DNA of 57,474 bases from Algoriphagus marincola HL-49 (GCA_001314815.1 LJXT01000007.1:1-57474), one strand, 5' to 3'. Positions 8,043 to 19,612 are shown, counted from the stretch's first letter. Notes: a model not told the origin generated them from the letters alone. Numbers and translations are program-made.

Positions 8043-8750
8043 TTATGATTGTGCCTTCTTCAAATTTTCTTTCGCTAGATCAAAGGTAGGATCCAATTCG
8101 ATAGCTTCTTGAAAGGCGGTAGTTGCCTCAGATTTTGAACCTTGATCCAAATAAATCATGCCTTTAAGGTTGATTGCTGCTGCCTTGATACTAACTTCCT
8201 GATTTTCCGTCTCAGACTTGGGAAACCCGATTTTTTCATCAGATTTAGCATTCTTGATCAGCATATTGGTAGAATTGAGTGCTTCCTCATATCGCTTTAG
8301 GGAATATTGCAAAAAGGCTGATTTGTATAAGCTGAAATTATCTCCAGTCAATAAATGTAAACTCTCATAATGAGGAAGTGCCCTATCGAGAGCGCCTACC
8401 TGCTCCAAGGAGTAAGCCGCTATTTCCAAGGCTCCTATATTCCGGTCATCTACTTCTAAAATATCTATCGCAACGAGCGCTGCAGAGGTGGATTGGCCCA
8501 ATTCAAAATATAATGATCCCAATAGCTCTTGATACCTCAAGTTTTCCGGATTTCTTACGATTAAGCGATATAAGGCAGATTTGGCAAGTTCAGGATCATT
8601 GTATCGCATTGCTAGCTGGTAGGAGGCCTGATCCTGAATATTTAGGGCAATTTTGTCTTTGGAGTCCATTTGTACCGTAGAGTCGGCACTTTGGGCTTGG
8701 GCGTATCCTACTGAGAGGACAAAGGCAAATAGGGTGAGTAAACGTTTCAT
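8043..8750 (-). CDS. secreted TPR-repeat protein
   Basis: A 235-residue protein with a clear signal peptide (MKRLLTLFAF..., cleavage after AQA near residue 20). The mature part is made of tetratricopeptide-like helices, for example LLGSLYFELGQSTSAALVAID and the C-terminal NLKGMIYLDQGSKSEATTAFQEA. It should act in the periplasm or at the envelope as a scaffold for protein contacts. No enzymatic motif is seen and it has no operon partner. Confidence 0.75.
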   Translation of the reverse strand: MKRLLTLFAFVLSVGYAQAQSADSTVQMDSKDKIALNIQDQASYQLAMRYNDPELAKSALYRLIVRNPENLRYQELLGSLYFELGQSTSAALVAIDILEVDDRNIGALEIAAYSLEQVGALDRALPHYESLHLLTGDNFSLYKSAFLQYSLKRYEEALNSTNMLIKNAKSDEKIGFPKSETENQEVSIKAAAINLKGMIYLDQGSKSEATTAFQEAIELDPTFDLAKENLKKAQS

Positions 8751-8861
8751 ATAATTAAACTTTCTGTTGTGGTATATTTCTTTGTATTAAGTCGGAAAGT
8801 AAATGCTTTTTTCTAATTCTATTTATTCTTTTGATTTGACTTAAACAGATTTTAAGATCTT

Positions 8862-10277
8862 TTATTTATCGGAAATCCCCATCCGTTTTGCGATGTCGTG
8901 CATCAGGCCCCTAGCCTCTTCCGGATTATTTTTGATTTTGCCCTCTAATATAGCTTCTTTGATCTCCTCTTTGATATCACCTACTATTTTGGAAGGCTTT
9001 AGATCGAAGGTTGCCATGATTTCCTCCCCACTAATTGGTGGCTGAAAGTTTCTAACTTGATCTTTTTCTTCTACCTCTTGCAATTTACGCTCCACTTTAT
9101 CGAAGTTTTCCAGGTAGCGTTTTACCTTTTTATCATTCTTGGAAGTGATATCAGCCCGGCAAAGGATCATCAATTCGTCGATCGCATCTCCCGCATCAAA
9201 GAGTAGGCGTCGCAAGGCAGAATCCGTGACTTCGTCCTTGACCAAAGCTATCGGCCGAAGGTGAAGGCGTACCAATTTCTGGACAAACTTCATCCGCTCA
9301 TCCATCGGCAATTTGAGACGCTTAAATATCCCCGGGACCATCCTTGCCCCTTTATCTTCATGTCCATGAAAGGTCCAGCCAACTTTAGGATTAAACCGCT
9401 TGGTAGCAGGCTTGGCAATATCATGCAAAATAGCCGCCCATCTCAGCCAAAGGTCATCACTCACTTTGGCTACATTGTCTAGTACTTGAAGTGTATGATA
9501 AAAATTATCCTTGTGAGACTTATCGTCAACAGTATCTACACCTTGAAGCTCGACCATCTCAGGAAAAAACTCATGGATCAATTTACCTGCAAAAAGCAAT
9601 TTAAAGCCGTAAGAAGGAGTAGGCGTTTCAATGATTTTATTTAGCTCGGCAATGATTCTTTCGGCGGATACAATCTTAAGGCGGGCTGCATTGTCTTGAA
9701 TAGCAAAAAAGGTATCTGCTTCAATATCGAAATTAAGTTGAGCTGCAAATCGCACCGCCCGCATCATTCGAAGGGGATCATCCGAGAAAGTTACATTGGG
9801 ATCTAGGGGTGTTTGAATGTTTTTTCTTTTCAGGTCCTTTTGTCCATTGAAAGGGTCCAATAACTCCCCAAAATCCTCTTGATTGAGGGAAATAGCCATC
9901 GCGTTAATCGTGAAGTCCCTCCGCTCCAAGTCTTCCATCAAAGTACCGTCCTCTACGATTGGCTTTCTGCTTTCGGATCGATAAGATTCCTTCCTGGCTC
10001 CCACAAACTCGAGTTCATAGTCTCCCCAATTAATCATCGCAGTACCAAAATTCTTGAAGATTGATACAGGAACATCTTTTCCCAAAGCCTTTGAAACTTC
10101 TTTGGCAAGTGCAATTCCACTACCTACACAGGTAAAATCAATATCTTTATTTTCTCTTTCCAAAAGTAGATCACGAACGTATCCGCCTACTACGTAAGTG
10201 GGAAGCCCCAGTCTTTGACCTGCCTCCCCTACAATTTTGAAAATTGAATTTTGATCTAATTTCTCTTTAAAATTCAT
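8862..10277 (-). CDS. cca: CCA tRNA nucleotidyltransferase with HD domain
   Basis: A 471-residue protein of the class II poly(A) polymerase/CCA-adding family. The head has GGYVRD at 31-36 and the metal-binding pair DxD at 45-47, then the template-like RRDFTINAM and DDPLRMMRAVRFAAQ. An HD domain follows (LHDIAKP near 285), common in bacterial enzymes that also trim tRNA ends. It adds or repairs the CCA end of tRNAs in the cytoplasm. Its start overlaps the stop of the upstream 157-residue gene by four bases. It could in principle be a poly(A) polymerase, but a CCA function is most usual in this phylum. Confidence 0.9.
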   Translation of the reverse strand: MNFKEKLDQNSIFKIVGEAGQRLGLPTYVVGGYVRDLLLERENKDIDFTCVGSGIALAKEVSKALGKDVPVSIFKNFGTAMINWGDYELEFVGARKESYRSESRKPIVEDGTLMEDLERRDFTINAMAISLNQEDFGELLDPFNGQKDLKRKNIQTPLDPNVTFSDDPLRMMRAVRFAAQLNFDIEADTFFAIQDNAARLKIVSAERIIAELNKIIETPTPSYGFKLLFAGKLIHEFFPEMVELQGVDTVDDKSHKDNFYHTLQVLDNVAKVSDDLWLRWAAILHDIAKPATKRFNPKVGWTFHGHEDKGARMVPGIFKRLKLPMDERMKFVQKLVRLHLRPIALVKDEVTDSALRRLLFDAGDAIDELMILCRADITSKNDKKVKRYLENFDKVERKLQEVEEKDQVRNFQPPISGEEIMATFDLKPSKIVGDIKEEIKEAILEGKIKNNPEEARGLMHDIAKRMGISDK

Positions 10278-10747
10278 CCCTTGATGATTTTCACATCCCC
10301 TTCTGGGCTCAAAAATAGCTCTTTCAAATTAGGACTAAAAAGCGGAAAAAGCTCCTTCACCTGAAAATCCACAGGGCTTTTTACATTCTCCCATCTAGCC
10401 ATGAGGAGTTTACTAGCTTGAAACAAAAAACCATTCCAAGCCTTATCCCTGATCAATGCAAATCGAATCTTTCCATTTTCAGGCAATCCTTTGGGAAGTA
10501 AGTCAGATGCCGGGCTGTGATAGATGGTTGGTTTGGAAGCATAATCTACGATATCTAAAGATACCTCCGAAAACTGCTCTGCTACCGACCTAATCTGAAA
10601 AACATCAAACAAAAGAAATACCCAGTCAGACCCCAAATCCTCCTGCCAAGTGTCTGCATACTGGAAATGAATGACGCTTCCATTTCCTTCCTTGATGAAA
10701 AGACTGCCCTTGGTTTTTAATGTTTCGAATAATGGTTTGTAATCCAA
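10274..10747 (-). CDS. conserved hypothetical protein, 157 residues
   Basis: I do not recognise a domain. It is a soluble, mixed alpha/beta protein without signal peptide; it has several aromatic residues and ends in EGDVKIIKG. It is the first gene of a two-gene unit and its stop overlaps the cca start (ATGA), implying coupled translation and perhaps a role linked to tRNA repair, though co-transcription is the only evidence. Confidence 0.6.
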   Translation of the reverse strand: MDYKPLFETLKTKGSLFIKEGNGSVIHFQYADTWQEDLGSDWVFLLFDVFQIRSVAEQFSEVSLDIVDYASKPTIYHSPASDLLPKGLPENGKIRFALIRDKAWNGFLFQASKLLMARWENVKSPVDFQVKELFPLFSPNLKELFLSPEGDVKIIKG

Positions 10748-10893
10748 TTTCTATTGATTTTTTGCAAAATTAATCAGATATCTGAGAGCTTACAGATTAA
10801 TAGAAAAAATATACTCCTTAAAAAGAATTAATTATCCGATAAGAAGAGGATAAATATTCCTAAACACATGATAATAACCGAAAATGAAGTAAC

Positions 10894-10919
10894 AAAAAAA
10901 GCGGAACTAGTCCGCTTTT
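10894..10919 (-). terminator. terminator after the helix-turn-helix gene
   Basis: On the reverse strand AAAAGCGGA pairs with TCCGCTTTT across a five-base loop, followed by a T run (the A run at 10894-10900 on the + strand). Confidence 0.75.
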
Positions 10920-10940
10920 ACCAAATTAAATGTGGGTAAT

Positions 10941-11342
10941 TTAACCTCTTAACCAATTGATAAATGTCTGATAACCAATACCAATTTCTCTTGCAAAAGC
11001 GGCTTTGGTCTTTTTACCAGTAGCTTCAACTTTTTTCCACTCATCTAGAATTTTGGATTTCTCTTGGTCAGAGAAAGTTCTTCTTTTCGAAGTTTTGGAG
11101 CTTGACTGTCCTGTGATTAAACCAATTAGTTCATTTAGATCATTTAAAAAACGTCCGTCAGTTAGGTGCAATCCTGCGTTTTCCAATTTTTTAATTACAT
11201 CATCTTTTGGATTTACAGGAGTAACCGCAATCCCCCTAGCAGCAGCTTCGTGGAGATCTACTCTTTTACCTTCAGAGGTCACATAAATAAAACCATCATT
11301 CTTTTTAAGATCTGCAATTGCTTCTTTAATAAGTTCTCTCAT
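10941..11342 (-). CDS. helix-turn-helix DNA-binding protein (orphan)
   Basis: A 133-residue protein starting at the ATG at 11342 (MRELIKEAI); an upstream ATG at 11378 would add an unlikely 12-residue leader. The C-terminal part (about 88-133) reads RRTFSDQEKSKILDEW...AAFAREIGIGYQTFINWLRG, a helix-turn-helix closely resembling the N-terminal domain of IS3-type transposases, but no transposase catalytic domain or inverted repeats are near. The N-terminal part (1-75) is charged and of unknown fold. It may be a domesticated transposon-derived regulator. A perfect 14-base palindrome lies about 90 bases upstream. Confidence 0.65.
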   Translation of the reverse strand: MRELIKEAIADLKKNDGFIYVTSEGKRVDLHEAAARGIAVTPVNPKDDVIKKLENAGLHLTDGRFLNDLNELIGLITGQSSSKTSKRRTFSDQEKSKILDEWKKVEATGKKTKAAFAREIGIGYQTFINWLRG

Positions 11343-11429
11343 AATCGTTTTTGTTTTTAGATAAAAATGATGAAGCAATATATTATTTCATATTGAGAAT
11401 GAAAAAGCTTTCTTGAATTTTTATATAAA

Positions 11430-11443
11430 AGTTGTTAACAACT
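11430..11443. promoter_or_regulatory. 14-base perfect palindrome, possible operator
   Basis: AGTTGTTAACAACT is its own reverse complement. It lies 88 bases upstream of the start of the reverse-strand HTH gene. Dyads like this are typical binding sites of dimeric regulators; that the HTH protein itself binds here is a guess. Confidence 0.4.
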
Positions 11444-11717
11444 ATTTATTACTGACCCCTCATCCCAGAAACACCACTAATAGCTGATCTATTTAATAAG
11501 AAAATCAGTAAAACAAAAAGCAGGTCCTATAGCATAATAAACCACTTTCAACATTGGGTAAATGCATTATATAACCAAATTCAAAAAATTACATTTAATA
11601 TCGTAACATGAAATATTATTATGCCAACCTTGACACCAAAGAAGAGATCAGGCAATTGAAGTTCGATTTTTTAGCTCAGAAAATATCTCCGTTCAGTTCT
11701 TTCTCGGATATTTTCCG

Positions 11718-11725
11718 TAATTTTG
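11718..11725 (+). promoter_or_regulatory. -7 promoter element of pyrG
   Basis: TAATTTTG matches TAnnTTTG; the -33 region (AGTTC) is weak. It predicts a leader of about 40 bases before the pyrG start at 11772. Confidence 0.5.
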
Positions 11726-11747
11726 AGCCCCATAAGAATCCAAATAG

Positions 11748-13391
<1,644 letters not shown>

Positions 13392-13422
13392 GTAGTCCCG
13401 GTAATCCCGGGCAGAAGCATTT

Positions 13423-15225
13423 ATGGATAGAAATCAAGCGACAGGACTGATATTATTTGCAGCAGTCATCCTTATTTATTCGATTTTCTTTGCTACAGGG
13501 CCTGAAATTGATCCAAGTGAAGAAACCATCGCAGTAGAAAATACTGAAACTCCCAATCAGGGAAGTATTGAAGAATTCCCCCCAATCCAAAAGGAGGAAA
13601 CTGACTCCCTATCAGAGGATAAAATCAACAGATACGGTGTCTTAGCCACACTCACTCTTGGAAAAGAAGAAATTGTCACTTTGGAAAATGATGTCATCAA
13701 GGTCGATGTCTCTACCAAAGGCGGCATCATCAAGAAAGTCGAGCTTAAAGAATATAAATCTTGGGACGGAAAACCCCTCATGCTATTGGACGAAGAGACT
13801 TCCTCTATGACCCAACAGCTCGAGACCACCAAAGGACCTGTACTTTTGGAAGATTTCTTTTTCTTCCCCGAGCTGACTACGGAGACTTCAGAGGATGGCA
13901 AGCAGATCCAAGTACTCACCCTTCAAGCTGGCACAGAGAGCGGCACCCTATTGCACCGATTCCAATTGGAAGAAGGCTCATACCAAGTCAAAAAATCCTT
14001 CGAAATTGATCGTTATCAAGGTGTTTTCACCCAGAATCAGCTGGTCTTTTCCTGGAATGACATGGCAAGAGCCCATGAGATGGATCTAGCAGAGTCCCGC
14101 AGAAAAACTGAAGTTAATTATTTCACGGCAGAGGGATCATTTGAGAATCTCGGCGTGGGAGACTCTCCGGAAGCCGAAAGCCCCTCCGAGGCTGTAAAAT
14201 GGATAGGTTTTAGCCAGCGGTTTTTCACGGCAGGGATTATTGCAGATCAGGCATTCTCCAATGTCAATGTAGCTCAAAGCACCCCTACTGACAGTGCTTT
14301 TGTCAGACAAATGGAAGCGAGCTTAAATGTCCCCTTGGTAGAAGGAAGAGCTGTTTATACCTTTTATTTTGGGCCAGACCAGTACAAGGTTCTTAAGCAG
14401 GTCACCGAGGGATTTGAGAAAAACGTTGACATGGGGTACTTCTTTGTCAGCTGGGTAAACAAGTACATCATAGTTAATCTTTTTGCATTTCTTGAGAAAT
14501 ACTTCAGCAATTATGGAGTAATCATCATTTTGATCGTACTGATTATCAAGCTGGCCTTATCTCCTCTCACCTATAAGTCCTACATCGGAATGGCGAAGAT
14601 GAGGGTGATAAAGCCTGAAATCGACGAGCTCAAGGAAAAATACGGAGAAGATCCAACCAAGATGCAGCAAGAGCAAATGAAGCTGTTCTCCCAACTTGGC
14701 GTTTCTCCTGTAGCAGGATGTCTTCCATTGATTCTTCAGATGCCTTTTCTATTTGCGATGTTCTTCTTTTTCCCAAATGCAATAGAACTTCGACAAGAAT
14801 CATTCCTATGGGCAAACGATCTTTCCACTTACGATGAGTTTATCAAACTGCCATTCACCATACCATTTTATGGTTCTCACGTCAGTTTATTCACCCTGCT
14901 GATGACCGTTTCGCAGATTGTTTACACCCACTTCAACAATCAGCTGACCACTGCCACTGGGCCGATGAAAAATTTAGGATACATCATGCCAGTAATGTTC
15001 ATGTTCATCTTGAACTCCTATCCGGCAGGCTTGAGCTTTTACTATTTCGTTTCCAATATGGTCACCTTTGGTCAGCAGGCATTGATCAAGCTGTTTGTAG
15101 ACGATGAAAAGATTCGCCAAAAAGTAGAAGCCAATAAGGTCAAAAATGCAAATAAGAAGAAATCCAAGTTTCAACAAAAACTAGAAGATGCCATGAAGGC
15201 TGCCGATGCAAATCGGAAAAAATAA
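13423..15225 (+). CDS. yidC: membrane protein insertase YidC
   Basis: A 600-residue inner-membrane insertase. It begins with one membrane helix (ATGLILFAAVILIYSIFF), followed by a large periplasmic beta-domain (about 30-335) as in Gram-negative YidC. The conserved five-helix core starts near residue 345, with the cytoplasmic helical hairpin (MAKMRVIKPEIDELKEKYG) and PVAGCLPLILQMPF. The tail is rich in Lys and could touch the ribosome. YidC inserts and folds membrane proteins with or without SecYEG. A strong terminator follows at once. Confidence 0.96.
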   Translation: MDRNQATGLILFAAVILIYSIFFATGPEIDPSEETIAVENTETPNQGSIEEFPPIQKEETDSLSEDKINRYGVLATLTLGKEEIVTLENDVIKVDVSTKGGIIKKVELKEYKSWDGKPLMLLDEETSSMTQQLETTKGPVLLEDFFFFPELTTETSEDGKQIQVLTLQAGTESGTLLHRFQLEEGSYQVKKSFEIDRYQGVFTQNQLVFSWNDMARAHEMDLAESRRKTEVNYFTAEGSFENLGVGDSPEAESPSEAVKWIGFSQRFFTAGIIADQAFSNVNVAQSTPTDSAFVRQMEASLNVPLVEGRAVYTFYFGPDQYKVLKQVTEGFEKNVDMGYFFVSWVNKYIIVNLFAFLEKYFSNYGVIIILIVLIIKLALSPLTYKSYIGMAKMRVIKPEIDELKEKYGEDPTKMQQEQMKLFSQLGVSPVAGCLPLILQMPFLFAMFFFFPNAIELRQESFLWANDLSTYDEFIKLPFTIPFYGSHVSLFTLLMTVSQIVYTHFNNQLTTATGPMKNLGYIMPVMFMFILNSYPAGLSFYYFVSNMVTFGQQALIKLFVDDEKIRQKVEANKVKNANKKKSKFQQKLEDAMKAADANRKK

Positions 15226-15227
15226 AT

Positions 15228-15252
15228 AAAAAAGGGCTTCGGCCCTTTTTTT
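15228..15252 (+). terminator. terminator after yidC
   Basis: GGGC (15234-15237) and GCCC (15242-15245) flank a TTCG tetraloop; the stem extends through A-T pairs and ends in seven Ts. Confidence 0.88.
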
Positions 15253-15332
15253 GTGGATGGAACTGACTCAAATTTTGAATCAAATTGAATATCACTTGAG
15301 AAACTTTAACAATAAGGCTTATCGTTTCCGAC

Positions 15333-15340
15333 TAACTTTG
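15333..15340 (+). promoter_or_regulatory. possible -7 element upstream of parA
   Basis: TAACTTTG matches TAnnTTTG but has no clear -33 TTG, and it would give a long leader of about 150 bases to parA. Weak candidate. Confidence 0.3.
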
Positions 15341-15496
15341 TTATCTTCTTGATCTTCAATTAAAACAGATAATCTAGCCCATAATAGCCTTCAAAAAACC
15401 AAATAATTATTTGGACTGCTTCTTAGAAAAAAGAAAAAAATGAGTCGGCAGAGCCGGGATTTTGTTTAATATTGAGGTTAAATTTATCGTATCATC

Positions 15497-16288
15497 ATGG
15501 GAAAAATCATTGCAATCGCCAACCAAAAAGGTGGAGTAGGAAAAACTACTACCGCGATGAATCTTGCTGCCAGTTTGGCGGTTTTGGAGTACAAAACCTT
15601 GGTGATTGATGCTGATCCACAGGCAAATACAACTTCAGGACTCGGACAAGACCCTAAATCCATCAGTACCAGCATCTATGAGTGTATGGTGGATGGAATT
15701 CCTGTCGAGGAAATCATTATCCATACCGAAATCGAATACCTAGATCTGGTCCCTTCTCACATCGACTTGGTCGGAGCAGAAGTGGAAATGATCAATATGG
15801 AGAACCGGGAGGAAAAGATGAAGGAAGTCATCTCTGGTTTGACAGAGAAATACGACTTTATCATCATCGACTGCTCCCCTTCCTTGGGTCTAATCACGAT
15901 TAATGCGCTCACCGCGGCCAATTCGGTGATTATCCCTGTTCAATGTGAATATTTTGCATTAGAAGGTTTGGGTAAGCTTCTGAATACTATCAAGATCATC
16001 CAGACCAGACTCAACCCTGACTTGGAGATCGAGGGAATTCTTTTGACCATGTATGATATGAGACTCCGACTATCCAATCAGGTCGTAGAGGAGGTTCGCC
16101 TTCACTTCAAAAACATGGTATTCGAAACCATCATTCCAAGAAATGTGCGATTGGGCGAGGCCCCAAGTTTTGGATTACCGGCTATTGCTTTTGATGCAGA
16201 AGGAAAAGGATCCATTTCTTACCTCAATCTGGCCCATGAGATTGCTGAGAAAAACGGACTAAAAAAACCAGAACAAACTCATGGCTGA
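15497..16288 (+). CDS. parA: chromosome partitioning ATPase ParA (Soj)
   Basis: A 263-residue ParA-type ATPase. The deviant Walker [10 protein letters not shown] lies near residues 11-19, the A' region DADPQANTT near 40 and Walker [11 protein letters not shown] near 120. It binds DNA when ATP-bound and moves ParB-bound origin regions to daughter cells. It lacks the long N-terminal DNA-binding extension of plasmid ParA, so it is the chromosomal type. Its end overlaps parB by eight bases. Confidence 0.94.
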   Translation: MGKIIAIANQKGGVGKTTTAMNLAASLAVLEYKTLVIDADPQANTTSGLGQDPKSISTSIYECMVDGIPVEEIIIHTEIEYLDLVPSHIDLVGAEVEMINMENREEKMKEVISGLTEKYDFIIIDCSPSLGLITINALTAANSVIIPVQCEYFALEGLGKLLNTIKIIQTRLNPDLEIEGILLTMYDMRLRLSNQVVEEVRLHFKNMVFETIIPRNVRLGEAPSFGLPAIAFDAEGKGSISYLNLAHEIAEKNGLKKPEQTHG

Positions 16289-17192
16289 TAACAAACCCAA
16301 TCGAAAGAAAAGCGCACTTGGTCGCGGACTAGGTGCCCTACTTCAAGATAGTCCTGCCAAAAATAAAGGTGAAGAGATTCTACCAGAGGTTCAGAAGACT
16401 GGCATCTTTGAATTAGAGCTCTCCCAAATTCAGGTCAATCCTTTTCAGCCTCGTACTCACTTTGACAAAGAAGCCCTCGAAGAACTCGCAGAATCCATTC
16501 GCGTTCAGGGTATTATTCAACCGATCACTGTTCGCAAACTCGATCAAAACGAATATCAACTAATCTCAGGTGAGCGGAGATTTCAGGCATCCAAGATAGC
16601 TGGTTTGGAAAAGATTCCAGCTTACGTGAGAACAGCCAATGATCAGCAAATGCTGGAAATGGCTTTGATCGAAAATATTCAGCGGGAAAATCTTAATGCG
16701 CTAGAAATCGCCCAATCCTATCAGCGACTTTTGGCTGAGTGTAATCTCAAGCAAGAAGAACTAGGCGACCGGGTCGGAAAAAACAGGACTACTGTCAATA
16801 ATTATCTACGATTGCTGAAACTTCCTCCATCGATTCAAGCAGCTATTCGAGATCAAAAATTGTCAATGGGGCATGCCCGGGCACTTATTAATGTGGAAGA
16901 CATTGATAAGCAACTGGCGATCTTTAAGAAGGCAATTGATGAAGAGCTAAGTGTAAGAAAAGTAGAAGCCCTTGTCAAAGCATTGAATGAGGCACAACCA
17001 AGCAAAAAGGAAAAACCCGAATTAGATCCTGTCAAAAAATATGAGTTGAATAAACTACAGCAGCGACTAGCATCTCACTTTGGGACAAAAGTGGCCCTCA
17101 AATCGGACCCAAAAAACCGGGGAGAAATCAAAATCCCTTTTCATTCAGCATCTGACCTCAATAGAATTCTCGAAATTCTTGAAATCATTTGA
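16281..17192 (+). CDS. parB: chromosome partitioning protein ParB
   Basis: A 303-residue ParB with the usual order: short N-terminal tail ([13 protein letters not shown]), the CTP-binding ParB/Srx domain with NPFQPRTHF and the GERR box at residues 97-100, then the central helix-turn-helix ([30 protein letters not shown]) and a C-terminal dimerisation region. It slides from parS sites and directs ParA. It overlaps parA at its start and the next gene at its end (TTGA). Confidence 0.94.
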   Translation: MADNKPNRKKSALGRGLGALLQDSPAKNKGEEILPEVQKTGIFELELSQIQVNPFQPRTHFDKEALEELAESIRVQGIIQPITVRKLDQNEYQLISGERRFQASKIAGLEKIPAYVRTANDQQMLEMALIENIQRENLNALEIAQSYQRLLAECNLKQEELGDRVGKNRTTVNNYLRLLKLPPSIQAAIRDQKLSMGHARALINVEDIDKQLAIFKKAIDEELSVRKVEALVKALNEAQPSKKEKPELDPVKKYELNKLQQRLASHFGTKVALKSDPKNRGEIKIPFHSASDLNRILEILEII

Positions 17193-17803
17193 TTTTGCGT
17201 AGCCATCTACTTTGTAAAAGAATCCTCTCCAACTTCAGTCGCTTTGGAGCGATGGTGGTTCTCGTATGGCTTTTGGCCTATTCCGCAGCCTCTGCACAGC
17301 AGGATTCTATAAGAGTAGAAGAGCGAAAAAGTAAAAAGGAAAAACCTGATTACTCTTCTCTACCAAAAAACCCAAGAAAAGCCACTATGCTATCAGCTAT
17401 TTTACCTGGAGCTGGACAGGTTTACAATGGTAAAGCATGGAAAGTACCAATCCTTTACGCAGGATTTATGGCTGATATTTATTTCATTGGGTACAACAAT
17501 CAAAGGTATCAGGTTTTCCGAGAAGCCTTATTTGCCTTTGATGAAGGTGAAGACAATTTATTTCCTAGTCTGAATCGGGATGCTTTAGTCCGAAATGTAG
17601 ATTACTGGAGGCGAAATCGAGACTTGACTATCCTGCTGCTTGGAGTCATTTACGCTTTGAATATCATCGATGCCAATGTAGATGCACACCTCTCTGGTTT
17701 TGATATTTCAGATGAACTCAGTCTTGCTATTGAACCAAGCATGCAACAATTCGCAGCCCAAAACCAATCCTTGGGATTAAGTGTAAAATTGAAATTCAAA
17801 TAA
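17189..17803 (+). CDS. DUF5683 family protein, exported
   Basis: A 204-residue protein with an N-terminal signal sequence ending near AASAQQ, then a region with KATMLSAILPGAGQVYNGKAWKVPILYAGF, the core pattern of DUF5683, a family of Bacteroidota found between parB and dapB. Two hydrophobic stretches suggest membrane association. The frame starts at a TTG overlapping the parB stop; an ATG at 17252 (MVVLVWLL) is an alternative that still keeps the signal sequence. The function is unknown. Confidence 0.75.
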   Translation: MILRSHLLCKRILSNFSRFGAMVVLVWLLAYSAASAQQDSIRVEERKSKKEKPDYSSLPKNPRKATMLSAILPGAGQVYNGKAWKVPILYAGFMADIYFIGYNNQRYQVFREALFAFDEGEDNLFPSLNRDALVRNVDYWRRNRDLTILLLGVIYALNIIDANVDAHLSGFDISDELSLAIEPSMQQFAAQNQSLGLSVKLKFK

Positions 17804-18526
17804 ATGAACATTATTATTCTAGGATATGGAAAAATGGGGAAAATAATCGGTGAAATCTCCGAATCCCGAGGGCATGCTATCCTTGCAAAAATTGACGAAA
17901 ACAACCGAGAAACGCTCAATGACTTGGATCTATCCAAAGTCGATGTAGCGATCGAGTTCAGCCAACCTGAAGCTGCCGTCACCAATATAACTTGGTGTCT
18001 AGAGAATGAAATCCCAATTGTATCAGGTACCACAGGCTGGTTGGAACACAAGCCAAAAATAGAGAAATTAGCAATCGAGAGAGGTACTCCCTTTTTCTAT
18101 GCCTCAAATTTTAGTATCGGTGTAAACGTATTTTTTAAAGTCAATCAGTACCTTGCCAAACTGATGGGTGAAACAGCTGGCTATCAAGTAGAAATAGAAG
18201 AAATTCATCACACAGCCAAAAAAGATGCACCGTCTGGCACAGCTATCACCTTAGCTGAAGGAATCTTGGACGCCCAGAGTGAACTGAAGGACTGGTACCT
18301 GTCCGGGGAAGCGCCCGAAAATGGACAAAAACTTCCGATCATTTCTAAGCGCATTGATCCAGCGCCCGGTACACATATCATACGCTATCAATCTGAAATT
18401 GATGATATTGAGATTAAACACACCGCTCACAGTAGACAGGGATTTGCGCTTGGCGCGGTTTTAGTTGCCGAATGGATACCTGGAAAAAGTGGAGTATTGA
18501 ATATGAATGATTTTCTGTCTTTTTGA
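17804..18526 (+). CDS. dapB: 4-hydroxy-tetrahydrodipicolinate reductase
   Basis: A 240-residue enzyme of lysine and diaminopimelate synthesis that reduces the DapA product with NAD(P)H. The N-terminus MNIIILGYGKMGKI is the dinucleotide-binding GxGxMG loop. EEIHHTAKKDAPSGTA carries the conserved His-His and Lys region that binds the substrate. It begins right after the DUF5683 stop and is followed ten bases later by lepB. It is on the short side for DapB but all key motifs are there. Confidence 0.94.
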   Translation: MNIIILGYGKMGKIIGEISESRGHAILAKIDENNRETLNDLDLSKVDVAIEFSQPEAAVTNITWCLENEIPIVSGTTGWLEHKPKIEKLAIERGTPFFYASNFSIGVNVFFKVNQYLAKLMGETAGYQVEIEEIHHTAKKDAPSGTAITLAEGILDAQSELKDWYLSGEAPENGQKLPIISKRIDPAPGTHIIRYQSEIDDIEIKHTAHSRQGFALGAVLVAEWIPGKSGVLNMNDFLSF

Positions 18527-18536
18527 ATATTAAAGT

Positions 18537-19610
18537 ATGAGTTCGAAGAATAAAAAGAAAAAATCTGCTGCGAGGGAATGGCTCGATGCCTTAGTTTTTG
18601 CAGTAGTAGCGGCCAGTTTGATCCGCTGGTTATTGCTGGAGCCTTTTACCATTCCTACAGCTTCCATGGAAAAGTCCCTATTGGTGGGAGACTTCCTTTT
18701 TGTAAGTAAAATGCATTATGGGACCCGATTCCCGAAGACTCCCATTCAGGTGCCACTGACCCATCAAAAAATCTGGGGTACTGATATCCCGTCTTATTCA
18801 GATGCCATACAGCTCCCTTATTACAGACTTCCTGGATTTGCTGATGTGAAGCGAAATGATGTCGTAGTGTTTAATTATCCAGTAGAATTTGAGTATCCTG
18901 CCGATCTCAAGACTAATTACATCAAACGTGCAGTGGCTGTTCCGGGTGATGTATTAGAAATTAAAGATGGGGATCTGTACATCAATGGCGAACTAGCCAT
19001 GCAACCTGAGGAAATGCAGTTTTCCTATAATGTTTTGGCCAGTCGCATGCTAAATGCTGATTTTTTTGCAGAATATGGAATTAACCCAGCAAGCTTTCAT
19101 ATTATGTCCGATGGTTCCTATGTCGTCTTTGCCACGGATCTAGTGATAGAAAGATTAAAGGACTCTCCACTAATCACCACCGTAAGAAAACAAGTTATGT
19201 CACCGAGAGGTGAGGACAGGATTTTCCCTGACGGAATGAGGATGGGCTGGAACAGAGACCAATATGGACCTTTGACCATTCCAGGAGAAGGTACAACGAT
19301 CGAATTGAATGCAGATAATATCTTGCGATATGGCTCCACCATCAAAAACTATGAAGGACACGAGCAGGTAGAGATCAGAGAAAATGAGCTTTTGATCAAT
19401 GGACAAAAAGTTGATAGTTATACCTTCAAGCAAAACTATTACTTCATGATGGGAGACAATCGTCATGATTCGCTTGATTCACGCTATTGGGGTTTTGTTC
19501 CTGAGGATCACGTGGTAGGAAAAGCCTGGTTCCTTTGGCTTTCACTGGATCAATTTGAGTCATTCTTCAACAAAATCCGTTGGAGCAGGATATTTAAAAG
19601 CATCGAATAA
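18537..19610 (+). CDS. lepB: signal peptidase I
   Basis: A 357-residue inner-membrane peptidase that removes signal peptides. One membrane helix (about 15-35) is followed by the nucleophile Ser43 in PTASMEKSL and the general base Lys130 in YIKRAVAVPGD. The box D/E pattern MMGDNRHDSLDSRYWG is near the C-terminus. An insertion of about 150 residues separates the two halves of the catalytic domain, as is usual in Bacteroidota enzymes. It ends the par-dapB-lepB run with a strong terminator. Confidence 0.95.
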   Translation: MSSKNKKKKSAAREWLDALVFAVVAASLIRWLLLEPFTIPTASMEKSLLVGDFLFVSKMHYGTRFPKTPIQVPLTHQKIWGTDIPSYSDAIQLPYYRLPGFADVKRNDVVVFNYPVEFEYPADLKTNYIKRAVAVPGDVLEIKDGDLYINGELAMQPEEMQFSYNVLASRMLNADFFAEYGINPASFHIMSDGSYVVFATDLVIERLKDSPLITTVRKQVMSPRGEDRIFPDGMRMGWNRDQYGPLTIPGEGTTIELNADNILRYGSTIKNYEGHEQVEIRENELLINGQKVDSYTFKQNYYFMMGDNRHDSLDSRYWGFVPEDHVVGKAWFLWLSLDQFESFFNKIRWSRIFKSIE

Positions 19611-19612
19611 GG

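Noticed and set aside
10941..11342. Insertion sequence remnant
   Set aside because: Only an HTH domain is present; no terminal inverted repeats, target duplication or catalytic domain were seen.
13557..13919. Long reverse-strand open frame inside yidC
   Set aside because: It is a composition shadow of the yidC frame, with a Ser-rich low-complexity product and no start context.
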